NCBI GenBank assembly: GCA_002782905.1
Contig: PFJA01000091.1
Span: 1-8,080, forward strand
Direction of reading: 5' to 3'
Length of the DNA stretch: 8,080 bases
Origin: Lysobacterales bacterium CG_4_10_14_3_um_filter_64_11
GTDB taxonomy: Bacteria; Pseudomonadota; Gammaproteobacteria; Xanthomonadales; Xanthomonadaceae
The translations under genes were made by a program, and so were the position numbers. The notes below the pieces were generated by a model. The model had not been told where the DNA came from, did not search any database, and saw only the letters and a list, made by a program, of their open reading frames with translations. Below are positions 1-8,080 of the stretch, in pieces. How positions within the stretch are numbered: position 1 is the stretch's first letter; each line of letters starts with the position of its first letter.

Positions 1-2846
1 TCACTGCCGGCGGCAACAGCGCGCAGGGTGTGGTCAGCTTCGTGCCCGATGTGCGCGACATGCTGGCGGTGGGCCTGCTCGAGGGCATCATCAATTTGCG
101 CGACAAAAAGCCGGGCCTGATTTCGCCGACCCGCAACGGCGATGGTTTCGAGCAGGAAATCCGCCGTTGGGAGCGCAGCTTCAACGGTGGCAAAGCCAGC
201 GGTGCCGGTCGCGCCGCGTTCTTCCTCAAGGGCAAGGTCAAGGGTGATGCCCTGCTCACCGCGGCCTACGATTCGGACAAGCAAACCCGCGCGCGGCTGT
301 TGCGCGACATCCGCCCGGAGGAGTTCTATCCGGTCTACGGCGATGCCTCGATCCGTGGCTTCGATGCCCGCTCGGCCGAGCGCGTGTACTTGCGCATCGA
401 TCAGGACCGCAGTTACCTGCTGTACGGCGATTTCCAGACCGGCGATGCGGTGAGTGCACGTTCGGGCACGCTCGGCGAAGGCGCGCCGCGCGCACGCAGC
501 CTCGGCACCTACAATCGCACCGTTACCGGTTTCAACTGGCATCCGGAGAGCGAGCGGGTGCGCGGCAATGTGTTTGCGTTCCGCGATTCGCTGCGGCAGG
601 TGGTCGAAGAACTGCCGAGCCAGGGCAGCGGCCCGTACGGCCTGCGCAACAACGCGGTACTGGAAGGCAGCGAGCGGGTAGAAGTGGTGGTGCGTGATCG
701 CAACCAGCCCTCGCGTATCCTCAGTGTGCGCGCCATGCAGCGCTTTGCCGATTACACCTTTGAGCCGTTCTCCGGGCGGGTGTTGTTGACCCAGTTCCTG
801 CCCGGCTTCGATGCCGAGCTCAACCCGGTGTCGCTGCGCATCACCTACGAGGTCGATCAGGGCAGCGAGCAAGCGTGGGTGTACGGCGGCGATGCGCAGG
901 TGAAGCTGCTGTCGTGGCTGGAAGTCGGCGGTTCGTACGTCAAGGATGAAAACCCGTTCGCCGGGTTCGAGATGGGCAGCGTCAATGCCAGCGTGCGCTT
1001 GGCCGAGAACACGCAGCTGGTTGGCGAGTGGGCACGGGCCACGTCCGAGATCAACACCAATCCGGTCAATCAGACGTTTGGCAACCTGGCCAATCGCAGC
1101 GGCAACGTTACTGGCGATGCCTGGCGCATGGCGTTCGATCACGCCGGCGAGGTGTTCGATGCGCGGCTGTATGCCGGGCGTTCCGACCCGGAGTTCAACA
1201 ACCCGTCCTCGCCATTGTATGGCGGCCGCGCCGAGTACAGCGCCAATTTCGGTGTGCAGGCCAGCGAGCGGCTGCGCCTGTACGCCGAGGGGCTGCGCTC
1301 CGAGGATCGCAACCCGCAAGGCGGCCACCGCACTGCTGCCGGTGTTGGCGCGCGCTTGCAAGCCAGCGAAAGGCTGAGCTTCGACCTGGGCTTGCGTGCG
1401 CTCAACGAAACCGTCGGCGCCACGTCGTCGTTCCTCGGTGCGTCGCCGTTCTCCGACCGCAACGGCGGTCTGGGCAGCGTTGCCACCGGTGCGGCCGGCG
1501 GCGCGCTCGGCTTCGGCCAGCAACCACTCGACCCGTTGACCGGCTTGCCGATCATCAGCAACGGCTTGCCGGGCAATACCGCCAGCAATCTGCCGATCGG
1601 TACTCGGCTGAGCAGCGACAGCGTGCATCTGGGTGCCGGTTATCGGGTTACCGACAAGCTGGGCCTGACCGGCGAGCTGGAAACCGAGGTCAACGGCGAG
1701 GATCGTGATCGCTTCGCGCTCGGTGCCGATTACCAGCTGCGCGAACGCCAGCGTGTGTATACGCGTTACGAGCAGCAAACCGGCCTGTCCAGCCCGCTCG
1801 GCATCACCACCACCGGGCGCAAGGCCAACACCTTTGTCTTTGGTACTGAGCAGACTTACCTGCGCGATACCAACGTGTACGGCGAATACCGCTTGCGCGA
1901 TGCGATCAGCGGCCGCGATATCCAGGCCGCATCCGGGGTGCGCACAGGTTGGGACATCGCCGAAGGGGTGCGCATCACGACCGGCGCCGAACACGTCAAC
2001 GTGATCTCCGGCAATAGCGGCGACGCCACGGCGGTATTTTTCGGCATCGATTACGCGGCGCATCCGCTGTGGCGCGGCTCGACCCGCATCGAGCTGCGCC
2101 GCAGCGGCGATGTCGCCGGTACGCCATCCGACGAGCAGTTCGACACCGCGCTGTGGCAAGTCACGGTCGCGCGCAAGCTCGATCGCGACTGGACGTTGCT
2201 CGGCCGCAACTACCTGTTGTTGACCGACTACGCGGCGCGCGGCGATGTGCTGCAAAACCGCTTTCAAGTGGGCCTGGCCTATCGCGACAACGACCATAAT
2301 CGGGTCAACGCACTGCTGCGTTACGAGTACAAGCTCGAATCCGACGAGAGTGGCCTCACCCTCGGCAGCATCCCGCCGCTGGCTGGCGATTCCACGGCCG
2401 GCAACGATCTGCGCGTGCGTGCGCACATCATCTCGGCGCATTCGGACTGGCATCCGTCGCGGCCGTGGTGGTTCACCGGCCGCATCGCCGGCAAGTGGCA
2501 GCATGATCGCTTCGCCAGCCCGGGGCTGAGTACCGTCGACAGCAACTTCCGCGGCGTGCTGCTGTCTGGTCGCGCGGTCTACGACATCACCGAGAACTGG
2601 GACATCGGCGCGCTCGGCAGCATCTTCACCGGCGATCAAGGCGCGCGGCAGTATGCCTACGGTGCCGAAGTGGGTCGTTTGTTGCGGCAGAATCTGTGGT
2701 TGAGCGTGGGCTACAACTGGAGCGGCTTCGACGGCGACAGCGACCTCAGTGGCTACGAGTACACCCAGCGCGGCGCGTTCCTGCGCATCCGCTTCAAGTT
2801 CGATGAAAACGTGTTCAAGTCAAACCCGTACGCCAACGCCAAGTAA
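1..2846 (+). CDS. Large outer-membrane beta-barrel protein, C-terminal part (5' end outside window)
   Basis: The frame is open from base 3 to the TAA at 2844-2846, so the GTG at 30 is only the first start-like codon and the real start lies upstream of the window. About 948 residues are visible. Counting from the GTG, residues 64-140 hold a conserved block (FFLKGKVKGDALLTAAYDSD, then FYPVYGDASIRGFDARS and YLLYGDF). Residues 211-280 hold a second block (VEVVVRDRNQPSRIL to LRITYEVDQG). I know both from very large envelope proteins that carry repeat domains ahead of a C-terminal barrel. From about residue 285 to the end, alternating amphipathic strands, Tyr/Arg-rich turns and short loops indicate an outer-membrane beta-barrel. 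A Gly/Pro/Ser-rich insert near residues 465-528 looks like a long surface loop. The last strand contains FLRIRFKFDENVF but the protein ends in NAK rather than a terminal Phe. The OmpA-type gene follows with no gap. The barrel assignment is inferred from pattern; the exported cargo, if any, is not visible. Confidence 0.8.
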   Translation, partial: TAGGNSAQGVVSFVPDVRDMLAVGLLEGIINLRDKKPGLISPTRNGDGFEQEIRRWERSFNGGKASGAGRAAFFLKGKVKGDALLTAAYDSDKQTRARLLRDIRPEEFYPVYGDASIRGFDARSAERVYLRIDQDRSYLLYGDFQTGDAVSARSGTLGEGAPRARSLGTYNRTVTGFNWHPESERVRGNVFAFRDSLRQVVEELPSQGSGPYGLRNNAVLEGSERVEVVVRDRNQPSRILSVRAMQRFADYTFEPFSGRVLLTQFLPGFDAELNPVSLRITYEVDQGSEQAWVYGGDAQVKLLSWLEVGGSYVKDENPFAGFEMGSVNASVRLAENTQLVGEWARATSEINTNPVNQTFGNLANRSGNVTGDAWRMAFDHAGEVFDARLYAGRSDPEFNNPSSPLYGGRAEYSANFGVQASERLRLYAEGLRSEDRNPQGGHRTAAGVGARLQASERLSFDLGLRALNETVGATSSFLGASPFSDRNGGLGSVATGAAGGALGFGQQPLDPLTGLPIISNGLPGNTASNLPIGTRLSSDSVHLGAGYRVTDKLGLTGELETEVNGEDRDRFALGADYQLRERQRVYTRYEQQTGLSSPLGITTTGRKANTFVFGTEQTYLRDTNVYGEYRLRDAISGRDIQAASGVRTGWDIAEGVRITTGAEHVNVISGNSGDATAVFFGIDYAAHPLWRGSTRIELRRSGDVAGTPSDEQFDTALWQVTVARKLDRDWTLLGRNYLLLTDYAARGDVLQNRFQVGLAYRDNDHNRVNALLRYEYKLESDESGLTLGSIPPLAGDSTAGNDLRVRAHIISAHSDWHPSRPWWFTGRIAGKWQHDRFASPGLSTVDSNFRGVLLSGRAVYDITENWDIGALGSIFTGDQGARQYAYGAEVGRLLRQNLWLSVGYNWSGFDGDSDLSGYEYTQRGAFLRIRFKFDENVFKSNPYANAK

Positions 2847-2860
2847 TGGGAACCATTATG
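2844..2860 (+). promoter_or_regulatory. TAATG coupling junction and weak ribosome site between barrel and OmpA genes
   Basis: The barrel gene stop TAA (2844-2846) shares a base with an ATG at 2846, and a second in-frame ATG lies at 2858. GGGAA at 2848-2852 stands five bases before the second ATG and is the only Shine-Dalgarno-like run. Either start depends on ribosomes arriving from the upstream gene, which implies coupled expression. Which ATG is used cannot be settled from sequence alone. Confidence 0.5.
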
Positions 2861-3883
2861 TCGATACACCTTCGCAATGCTCTCGCCGGCTCGCTTTCGC
2901 TGGCTGTGTTCGCGGCATCGGCGTTCGCTGCCGAGCCAGCGCTGACCGCGCCGGATCAGCGGATCAGTGATGAGGCGATCTACGCCGATCACGCGCGCTA
3001 TCAGGCGCAACAGGATCGTCTGGAAGCGATCAATGCTGCCGGCCGGCCGCTCGCCGATTACCATCTGGCCAAGGCGCAGTGCTGGCTCGATGTGTCGTTC
3101 CACGAATATTCGCGCAATGATCGCAGCGATTTTCCGCAGGCTGCACTCGATCAGTCCGCACGGCTCGCCGAGGCGATGGAGAATGGCGTCGATCCGGGTA
3201 CCGATACGCCGCTGGTGAACGGTGCCAAACGCCTGCGCCCGGATCTGTGGCAGCGCCTTGGCGCGTTGCAGCAAGCGCCGGGTTTCGCCTGCGCCGCCGC
3301 TCTCGCCGCCTGCGGTGAAGTGGAGTTGGTGCACGCCGGCAACGAATACAATCAGCAGCAGTGGCGCCATGCGCAGCCCTACGTGCAGATCGCCGAAGAG
3401 CTGATTGCCCGCGCCGATGTCGCCAGCAGCGAATGCGCACCGGCGACGGCATCAACGCCGGCACCTGCGGCCGCACCGGCAGCACCGCCGCAGATCGCCG
3501 CTGCGGTGCATTTCGTGTTCGATCGCACGGCGCAGGCCGACATCACCGACATCGGCGCGCTCGATGTGTTGCTCGCCGAGTTGCATCGCGTGCAGGCGGA
3601 GGGTTGGCAGTTGCGCAGGGTTATGCTTGCCGGCCACGCCGATCAGCTGCGCGGTCGCGGTGGCGCTTACAACCTGGAACTCTCACAGCGCCGCGCCGAC
3701 AGCGTGCGCGAATGGCTGATCGACGCTGGCATCGACGCCGCGCTGATCGATACCGACGCGCGCGGCGACGGCAACCCCACGCTGAGCTGTCCGCCCGGCG
3801 ACGCGATCCGCCTGCGCGATTGTCTGGCGCCCAACCGGCGCGTGCAGATCAGCGTGGAACTGCTGCCGCTTGCGGTCGACTGA
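2858..3883 (+). CDS. OmpA-family periplasmic peptidoglycan-binding protein
   Basis: This is a 341-residue protein. Residues 1-25 form a signal peptide (basic MSIHLR, hydrophobic core, cleavage near AFAA/EP). An alpha-helical Gln/Ala-rich domain of unknown type follows (about 30-190), then an Ala/Pro-rich linker (193-214) and a C-terminal OmpA-like domain (about 216-338). That domain has VHFVFD, LAGHAD with Asp262, the NLELSQRRADSVREWL signature with Arg279, and PNRRV near the end. In Acinetobacter OmpA the Asp and Arg equivalent to 262 and 279 bind diaminopimelate in peptidoglycan, so binding to the cell wall is likely. Cys311 and Cys322 could form a disulfide in the periplasm. No OmpA-type N-terminal barrel is present, so it is probably soluble or held by a partner. 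The ATG at 2858 is preferred because GGGAA at 2848-2852 gives a weak ribosome site. An in-frame ATG at 2846 overlaps the upstream stop as TAATG and would add four residues. It is probably co-transcribed and translationally coupled with the barrel gene. Confidence 0.85.
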   Translation: MSIHLRNALAGSLSLAVFAASAFAAEPALTAPDQRISDEAIYADHARYQAQQDRLEAINAAGRPLADYHLAKAQCWLDVSFHEYSRNDRSDFPQAALDQSARLAEAMENGVDPGTDTPLVNGAKRLRPDLWQRLGALQQAPGFACAAALAACGEVELVHAGNEYNQQQWRHAQPYVQIAEELIARADVASSECAPATASTPAPAAAPAAPPQIAAAVHFVFDRTAQADITDIGALDVLLAELHRVQAEGWQLRRVMLAGHADQLRGRGGAYNLELSQRRADSVREWLIDAGIDAALIDTDARGDGNPTLSCPPGDAIRLRDCLAPNRRVQISVELLPLAVD

Positions 3884-3993
3884 GCGCGACGCGATCGGGT
3901 GGGTATCAATCGATCACGCCACTTTGGTTTTCACCATCGGCTGGCAGGAGGTCGCCAGCTTCGCGCAATGGCAAGTCGTGGTCGAGCACTACA
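3884..3993. other. Intergenic stretch between converging OmpA and antitoxin genes
   Basis: This 110-base gap separates a plus-strand stop from a minus-strand stop. No confident gene is seen. It contains one clear hairpin (3940-3959) but no T-run on either strand, so no canonical Rho-independent terminator. Short open frames cross it on both strands. The minus-strand one ending at 3906 reads like protein but has no start and overlaps the antitoxin out of frame. Confidence 0.6.
3940..3959. terminator. Hairpin between convergent genes, possible non-canonical terminator
   Basis: GCTGGC and GCCAGC form a perfect 6-bp stem around an 8-base loop (AGGAGGTC). Its place between two converging operons suits a bidirectional terminator. 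No U-tract follows on either strand, so it may only protect 3' ends or be coincidental in GC-rich DNA. Confidence 0.25.
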
Positions 3994-4290
3994 TCAACCG
4001 CTTCGGCCCGGTACCAATGCGAGGCGAAAGCCGAGCGCGGCGGCCACTTTCGCCACCGTCGCAAAACTCGGGTTGCCGCCATCGGCGAGCGCCTTGTAGA
4101 GGCCCTGGCGGGTAAGCCCAGCTGCTTCGGCCAGCTTGCTCATGTTGCGTGCGCGGGCCACATCGTTCAACGCAGCCAGCATCAATGCAGGGTCGTTTTC
4201 CTCACCGATGGCGGCGAGGTAAGCAACGATGTCGTCCTCGTCGCGCAGGTCATTGGCTGCATCCCAACGCTTGAGTGTAATGGTGCTCAC
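3994..4290 (-). CDS. HigA-like helix-turn-helix antitoxin of a type II toxin-antitoxin module
   Basis: This 98-residue protein resembles the 'addiction module antidote' / prophage-type DNA-binding family (COG3636-like). The N-terminal part (LKRWDAANDLRDEDDIVAYL, residues 6-25) is typical of the family and is expected to hold or neutralise the toxin. The helix-turn-helix spans about residues 50-85, with NMSKLAEAAGLTRQGLYKAL followed by NPSFATVAKVAAALG. In this family the antitoxin blocks its partner toxin and represses its own operon by binding a palindrome near the promoter. The start is GTG at 4290, supported by GGAG six bases upstream (4297-4300) inside the end of the toxin gene. Only three bases (CCC) separate the toxin stop from this start, so the two are co-translated, with the toxin first. 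The protein ends LALVPGRSG. The family assignment is firm; the partner and self-repression roles are inferred from family and position. Confidence 0.88.
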   Translation of the reverse strand: MSTITLKRWDAANDLRDEDDIVAYLAAIGEENDPALMLAALNDVARARNMSKLAEAAGLTRQGLYKALADGGNPSFATVAKVAAALGFRLALVPGRSG

Positions 4291-4293
4291 GGG

Positions 4294-4614
4294 TTACTCC
4301 ACTTGCGCAGCAATGGCCTGCGCTGCCTTGATGCCCTGTGCCTCGGTGGATTTGTTGCCGCCGCCCAGCAAGACGATGACTGCAAAACCGCGCCGCGTGA
4401 AATACAGTCGGTAGCCCGGGCCGTAGTCGACGCGCAACTCAGACACGCCGCCGCCAACGCTCTTGGCGTGGCCCACGTTGCCATGCTCAACCCGTTTCAA
4501 ACGAGCCGTGATGCGCATGCGTGCCTGTCGGTCCCGCAACGTCGCTCGCCAACGGTCGAACGTGGCGGTGGTGAGGATGGTAAACGCGGGCAAAATGTAA
4601 ACCGTGGTTGACAC
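4294..4614 (-). CDS. RelE/ParE-superfamily addiction-module toxin (HigB-like, COG3657 type)
   Basis: The protein is 106 residues long from the chosen GTG. The family core is clear: FDRWRATLRDRQARMRITAR near the N-terminus, SVGGGVSELR (52-61), DYGPGYRLYFTRRG (63-76) and LLGGGNKS (82-89), then a C-terminal helix. These toxins have the RelE/ParE fold. Many RelE-like members cut mRNA on the ribosome, but the exact target of this subgroup member is not shown by sequence. The start is uncertain. In-frame options are TTG 4623, GTG 4614 and TTG 4593, and none has a good ribosome site. GTG is the more usual start codon and was chosen, whereas the roughly 100-residue family length and the usual N-terminus (shortly before FTILTT) fit TTG 4593 better. 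The antitoxin gene follows after three bases. queF ends 43 bases upstream on the same strand, so the module could be read from queF transcription as well as from its own promoter. Confidence 0.85.
   Translation of the reverse strand: MSTTVYILPAFTILTTATFDRWRATLRDRQARMRITARLKRVEHGNVGHAKSVGGGVSELRVDYGPGYRLYFTRRGFAVIVLLGGGNKSTEAQGIKAAQAIAAQVE
4297..4300 (-). promoter_or_regulatory. Ribosome binding site for the antitoxin
   Basis: GGAG on the minus strand lies six bases before the antitoxin GTG (4290) and overlaps the last codons of the toxin gene. It is the best Shine-Dalgarno sequence in the module and supports the GTG start. The toxin lacks a comparable site, which would favour antitoxin excess, as such modules need. 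Confidence 0.6.
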
Positions 4615-4623
4615 GCATGTCAA
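4594..4623 (-). promoter_or_regulatory. Candidate promoter for the toxin-antitoxin module
   Basis: On the minus strand a consensus -35 TTGACA (4623-4618) is followed, 18 bases on, by TACATT (4599-4594), matching TATAAT at four of six positions. The -35 is half of the palindrome. Transcription would then begin near 4587, inside the longer toxin frame and downstream of all three candidate toxin starts. The promoter and those starts therefore conflict: either another promoter is used or the toxin begins later than its family suggests. Confidence 0.35.
4608..4623. promoter_or_regulatory. Palindromic candidate operator of the toxin-antitoxin module
   Basis: TTGACACGCATGTCAA pairs at 7 of 8 positions about its centre, with perfect 6-bp arms TTGACA and TGTCAA. 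It lies at the very 5' edge of the toxin reading frame, where autoregulated HigA-type antitoxins bind. Each arm also reads as a consensus -35 hexamer on one strand, so repressor binding would block polymerase. Operator function is inferred from symmetry and position. Confidence 0.5.
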
Positions 4624-4657
4624 CTGCCGCTACGGGGTCCACTGGGTTCCGTGTTGC

Positions 4658-5482
4658 CTACTGCCGCGCAGTGCGCGGGTTGCCCGGATCGACCCCGCGC
4701 CGGTTGCTGCGCCAGGGGTTGATGTCGAGGCCGCCGCGACGGGTGTAGCGGGCATACACGCTGAGTTGGGCCGGGGCGCAGCGTTGCAATACATCGACAA
4801 AGATGCGCTCGACGCAGTGCTCGTGGAATGCGCTGTGCTGGCGGAAACTGACCAGATAGCGCAACAGACCGGCGCGGTCGATGCGCGGGCCGCGATAGCT
4901 GATCTGCACGCTGCCCCAATCCGGTTGCCCGGTGACCGGGCAGTTCGAGCGCAGCAGGTGCGAGACCAGCGATTCTTCGACCACGGTTTCGGCGTCGTGC
5001 TGCAAAAACTCGCGGCGCGGCGGGCCGTAGTGCTCGATGCTGCACGGCAGGTCGTCGATCACCTCACCGGGCAGCGCGGCGAATTGCAGGGTGGACGCGG
5101 TGACCGGGGTCAGTACCACACTGACCGGCGTGCCGGCCGCCTGCGACAAATCGCCGGTGAGCAGGGCGCGCAGCGCATCGCTGCTGGCGATGCGGTGTTG
5201 CGCCAGGCTGCCCAGATACAGCTTGAAGCTTTTCGATTCGATCAGATGGGGCGAATCGGCCGGCACCCGGAACTCGGCCATCGCCACCCGCGGTTTGCCG
5301 CGGGCATCAAGCCAGCCCAGTTCGTAGGCGTTCCAGATATCGACGCCGTGGAATGGCAGCGCATCGGCAAGGCCGAGTTCGGCGCGGTTGCCGGCGCGGG
5401 CAATGGCAAACAACAGCGATGGATCGTAAGCGATGGGGTAGTCGATCGCTTTTCCCAGCAGTGAGTGTTCGGGCGTGTTCAT
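4658..5482 (-). CDS. queF: NADPH-dependent 7-cyano-7-deazaguanine reductase QueF (long form)
   Basis: QueF reduces the nitrile of preQ0 to the primary amine preQ1 using two NADPH, the last free-base step of cytoplasmic queuosine biosynthesis before insertion into tRNA. The 274-residue length matches the long, two-domain (E. coli-type) enzyme. The N-terminal half carries the substrate-recognition motif ESKSFKLYL (residues 82-90). The C-terminal half holds the catalytic cysteine in SNCPVTGQPDWGS (Cys181) and the acid Asp188. FHEHCVERIF follows, with His220 and Glu221 for substrate binding, then SVYARYTRRGGLDINPWRSN near the end, which closely resembles the E. coli C-terminus. ATG 5482 is chosen because the protein then begins with the family's N-terminus (MNTPEHSLLGKAIDYP). 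The same frame stays open further upstream, but only as an overlap with the preceding gene. The start overlaps the stop of the membrane-protein gene as ATGA, and no good ribosome site is present, so translation is probably coupled. No preQ1 riboswitch could sit before it in this arrangement. Confidence 0.96.
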   Translation of the reverse strand: MNTPEHSLLGKAIDYPIAYDPSLLFAIARAGNRAELGLADALPFHGVDIWNAYELGWLDARGKPRVAMAEFRVPADSPHLIESKSFKLYLGSLAQHRIASSDALRALLTGDLSQAAGTPVSVVLTPVTASTLQFAALPGEVIDDLPCSIEHYGPPRREFLQHDAETVVEESLVSHLLRSNCPVTGQPDWGSVQISYRGPRIDRAGLLRYLVSFRQHSAFHEHCVERIFVDVLQRCAPAQLSVYARYTRRGGLDINPWRSNRRGVDPGNPRTARQ

Positions 5483-8080
5483 GGCGATGATTGTACCGAC
5501 GCCAGGCGAAACCACAGCAGCAGCACGGCCAGCACCGTCGCTTGCACCAGCCAGATCAGATAGCGGAACTCGGCGCTGGGCGCGATTACCAGCAACGGCA
5601 AGGTGTACAGGCACGCCGATCCGAGCAGCACCAGCACCAGCCGCGCTTGCGGCTGTGTCCGTCGCCGCCACGCGGCCATCGCCAGTGCCAGGCTCAGCAG
5701 CAGATACAACCAGCCAGCGAACAACGGCGTGTCGATCAGGGCATTCAAGCGGCCTTGCAGCACACGGTTGAGCGTGCTGTGATTGGCGCTGATCGGCGGA
5801 TTGTCGGCGAGTGGTTCGATGCCCGGCATCAGCACCATGCGATCGGGCAATGCCGCAGGGTGAATGCCCAGCAGCAGCGCACTCAGGCGGGCGCGGTGGG
5901 CAACGTACGCGCGTGGGTGATCCAGTGGCAGGCGCAGCCAGGCATTGCGCAGGCGTGCACGCTCATCGTCGGAATACGGCACAAACAGGCTGTGACGGAA
6001 TGCATCGTCGATAAACAGGCTGGTGTTGCTGTACGGCGAAAAGCGCTCGCGCAGCAGGGCGAGATCGACATCGGCGCGGGCAAGGCCGGATGGAAACAGC
6101 AATTGCCGCTCGGCAATGGAGACGGCGGCAATATCCCACAGCGCCACCACCGACCACGGGCTGTCGACCGGCATCACCGAGGGCGCACGCGCGGGCAAGC
6201 CAGCGAGCCATTGCAACGCGGCGCTGAGCAATACAGTGACCAGCAGCTTGCGTGGCGTGGAAACCGGCCATTGGCGCACGGCCATTTCGCGCCAGACCAG
6301 CCAGCCAGCCAGCGACAGTATCGCCAGCACCGCGTTGTGGCGCAGCGCGCAGATCAGGGCAAGACCAAGCCACGCGGCGATGCGTGTGCGCAGCGCCGGT
6401 CGCTGCACATCGCGCAGCAACAACGCGGTTGCCAGCAGCAGCAGCACCGCCATCGCCACATCTTTCCACAGGTGCGGCAACAACCCGAACAGCGGCGGCC
6501 ACAGCCCGAGCGCCACCACCAGCGCCGCGCGCACGCTTGCCGATGCCTGCAAGCGTGCAATCAGCAGCGCCAGCGCGGCCCAGTACAGCGTGGCCTGCAT
6601 TGCGAACATGCCACCCGGCCCCGGCCACACGCGATCGAGGTAATGCCACGCCATCGCCAGCAACGGTGGATGCAGGCTGTTGTAAGCGCCATGCCGCGCC
6701 TGCTGCCACTGATCGGCGGCATCGAAGCTCAGATAACCGGGATAGAACGCCAGCACGGTGACGATCAGGCCGGCGGCGGCTGCCAGCCAGGGTGCCCACC
6801 GCGCTGGCGATGACTTCATTTGACGCCGTACAAATAATCGATGGCGACCTGCAACATCGCGCGCGTCGCCAGCGGCAGAGCCGCTTCATCGACGAAGAAA
6901 TCCGGTGAGTGGTTGCTGGCGACGGTCTTCATGTCGCGCTCGGGCGGGGTGGCACCGACGAAGAAAAATACCGCTGGCACTTGGTTGGCGTAATAGGCGA
7001 AATCTTCGGCGCCCGTGATCGGGTCGATTTCGATCACCTTGCCCGCGCCGGCGGCGCGCAGCAGGCTGCCATGCGCACGCGCGGTAAGCGCCGGGTCGTT
7101 GACCACCACCGGGTTGCCTTCTTCGGCGGGAATTTGCAATTGCACCGTTGCACCGTTGGCGGCGGCGATGTGTTCGGCCAGGTTGCGCAGGCCGGCAAGC
7201 ACGTCATCGCGCATGTCCGGCTTGAAGGTGCGGATGGTGCCTTCCAGTTGCACGTTGTCGGGGATGATGTTGTAGCGGATGCCGCCGTTGATCGCGCCAA
7301 AGCTCAGCACCAGCGGCGCGCGGGTCAACTCGGCGCGGCGGCTGACCAGGGTTTGCGCCGAGCTGACGATCTGCGCGGCGGTGACGATCGGATCGATGCC
7401 ACCCCAGGGTTTGGCGCCATGGGTCTGGCGGCCGAGCACCGTGATGGTGAACCGATCCGAGCCCGCCATGAACGGCCCGGGGCGCACCGCGATGGTGTCG
7501 GACGGAATGCCGGCGATCACATGCAGGCCGAACATCGCCTCGGGCTTGAAGTCGGCAAACAGCCCCTCGGCCAGCATCCGCGAGGCGCCGCCTTGCTCGC
7601 CCTCGGGCGCGCCTTCCTCGGCGGGCTGGAACACGAACATCACCTCGCCCGGTAGATCCTTGCGCATTCCGGCCAATGCCTTGGCCACGCCCATCAGCAC
7701 AGCGGTATGGGTGTCGTGGCCGCAGGCGTGCATCACGCCGGTGGTCTGGCCACGGTATTGGGTGGTGATTTTCGATGCGAATGGCAGGTCGCCGCGCTCG
7801 GTTACCGGCAGCGCATCCATGTCGGCACGCAGGGCAATGCGCGGGCCGGGCTTGCCGCCGCGCAGGATGCCGACCACGCCGGTGCCGCCGATGCCGGTGC
7901 GCACGTCCATCGCCAGTTTGCGCAGATGGTCGGCGACCAGTTTGCTGGTGCGGGTTTCGCGGTTGCCCAGTTCCGGGTGCTGATGGATATCGCGCCGCCA
8001 CACCAAAACCTCGTTGGCAACGGCGGAGGCGGCGGCTTGGGTATCGGGTGCGGTTTGCGCGGCAAGCGAGCCGCTGGCCA

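Overview
The window is GC-rich bacterial chromosome with tightly packed genes and strong third-position G/C bias. The QueF is the long form known from Escherichia coli, the gene set is envelope-rich and Gram-negative, and the style of the large barrel protein and its OmpA partner is seen in xanthomonad-type bacteria. A gammaproteobacterium of the Lysobacterales (Xanthomonadales) is my best guess. This is an inference from protein character, since no rRNA or other phylogenetic marker is present.

Layout. Plus strand, 1-3883: the C-terminal part of a very large outer-membrane beta-barrel protein, cut by the left window edge, followed without a gap by an exported OmpA-domain protein. The stop of the first and a possible start of the second share the TAATG junction. 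The pair looks like one envelope operon: a barrel with a big exported portion upstream, and a periplasmic peptidoglycan-binding partner. Positions 3884-3993 are a short intergenic stretch between converging genes.

Minus strand, 3994-4614: a type II toxin-antitoxin module in toxin-first (HigBA-like) order. It consists of a RelE/ParE-superfamily killer protein and a HigA-like helix-turn-helix antitoxin. A near-perfect palindrome, TTGACACGCATGTCAA, lies at its upstream edge and is a candidate autoregulatory operator.

Minus strand, 4658-8080: three genes joined by two ATGA overlaps, transcribed in the order secreted M20 amidohydrolase (5' end beyond the right edge), polytopic membrane protein resembling GT-C glycosyltransferases, and queF. 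QueF makes preQ1 for queuosine tRNA modification. The amidohydrolase probably acts in the periplasm and the membrane protein is of unknown substrate, so the operon does not suggest one obvious pathway.

No rRNA, tRNA, CRISPR array, insertion sequence or phage gene was recognised. I see no convincing wholly new system. The items most worth following are the barrel/OmpA pair, the toxin-antitoxin control region with its ambiguous toxin start, the unassigned GT-C-like protein and the odd three-gene operon.
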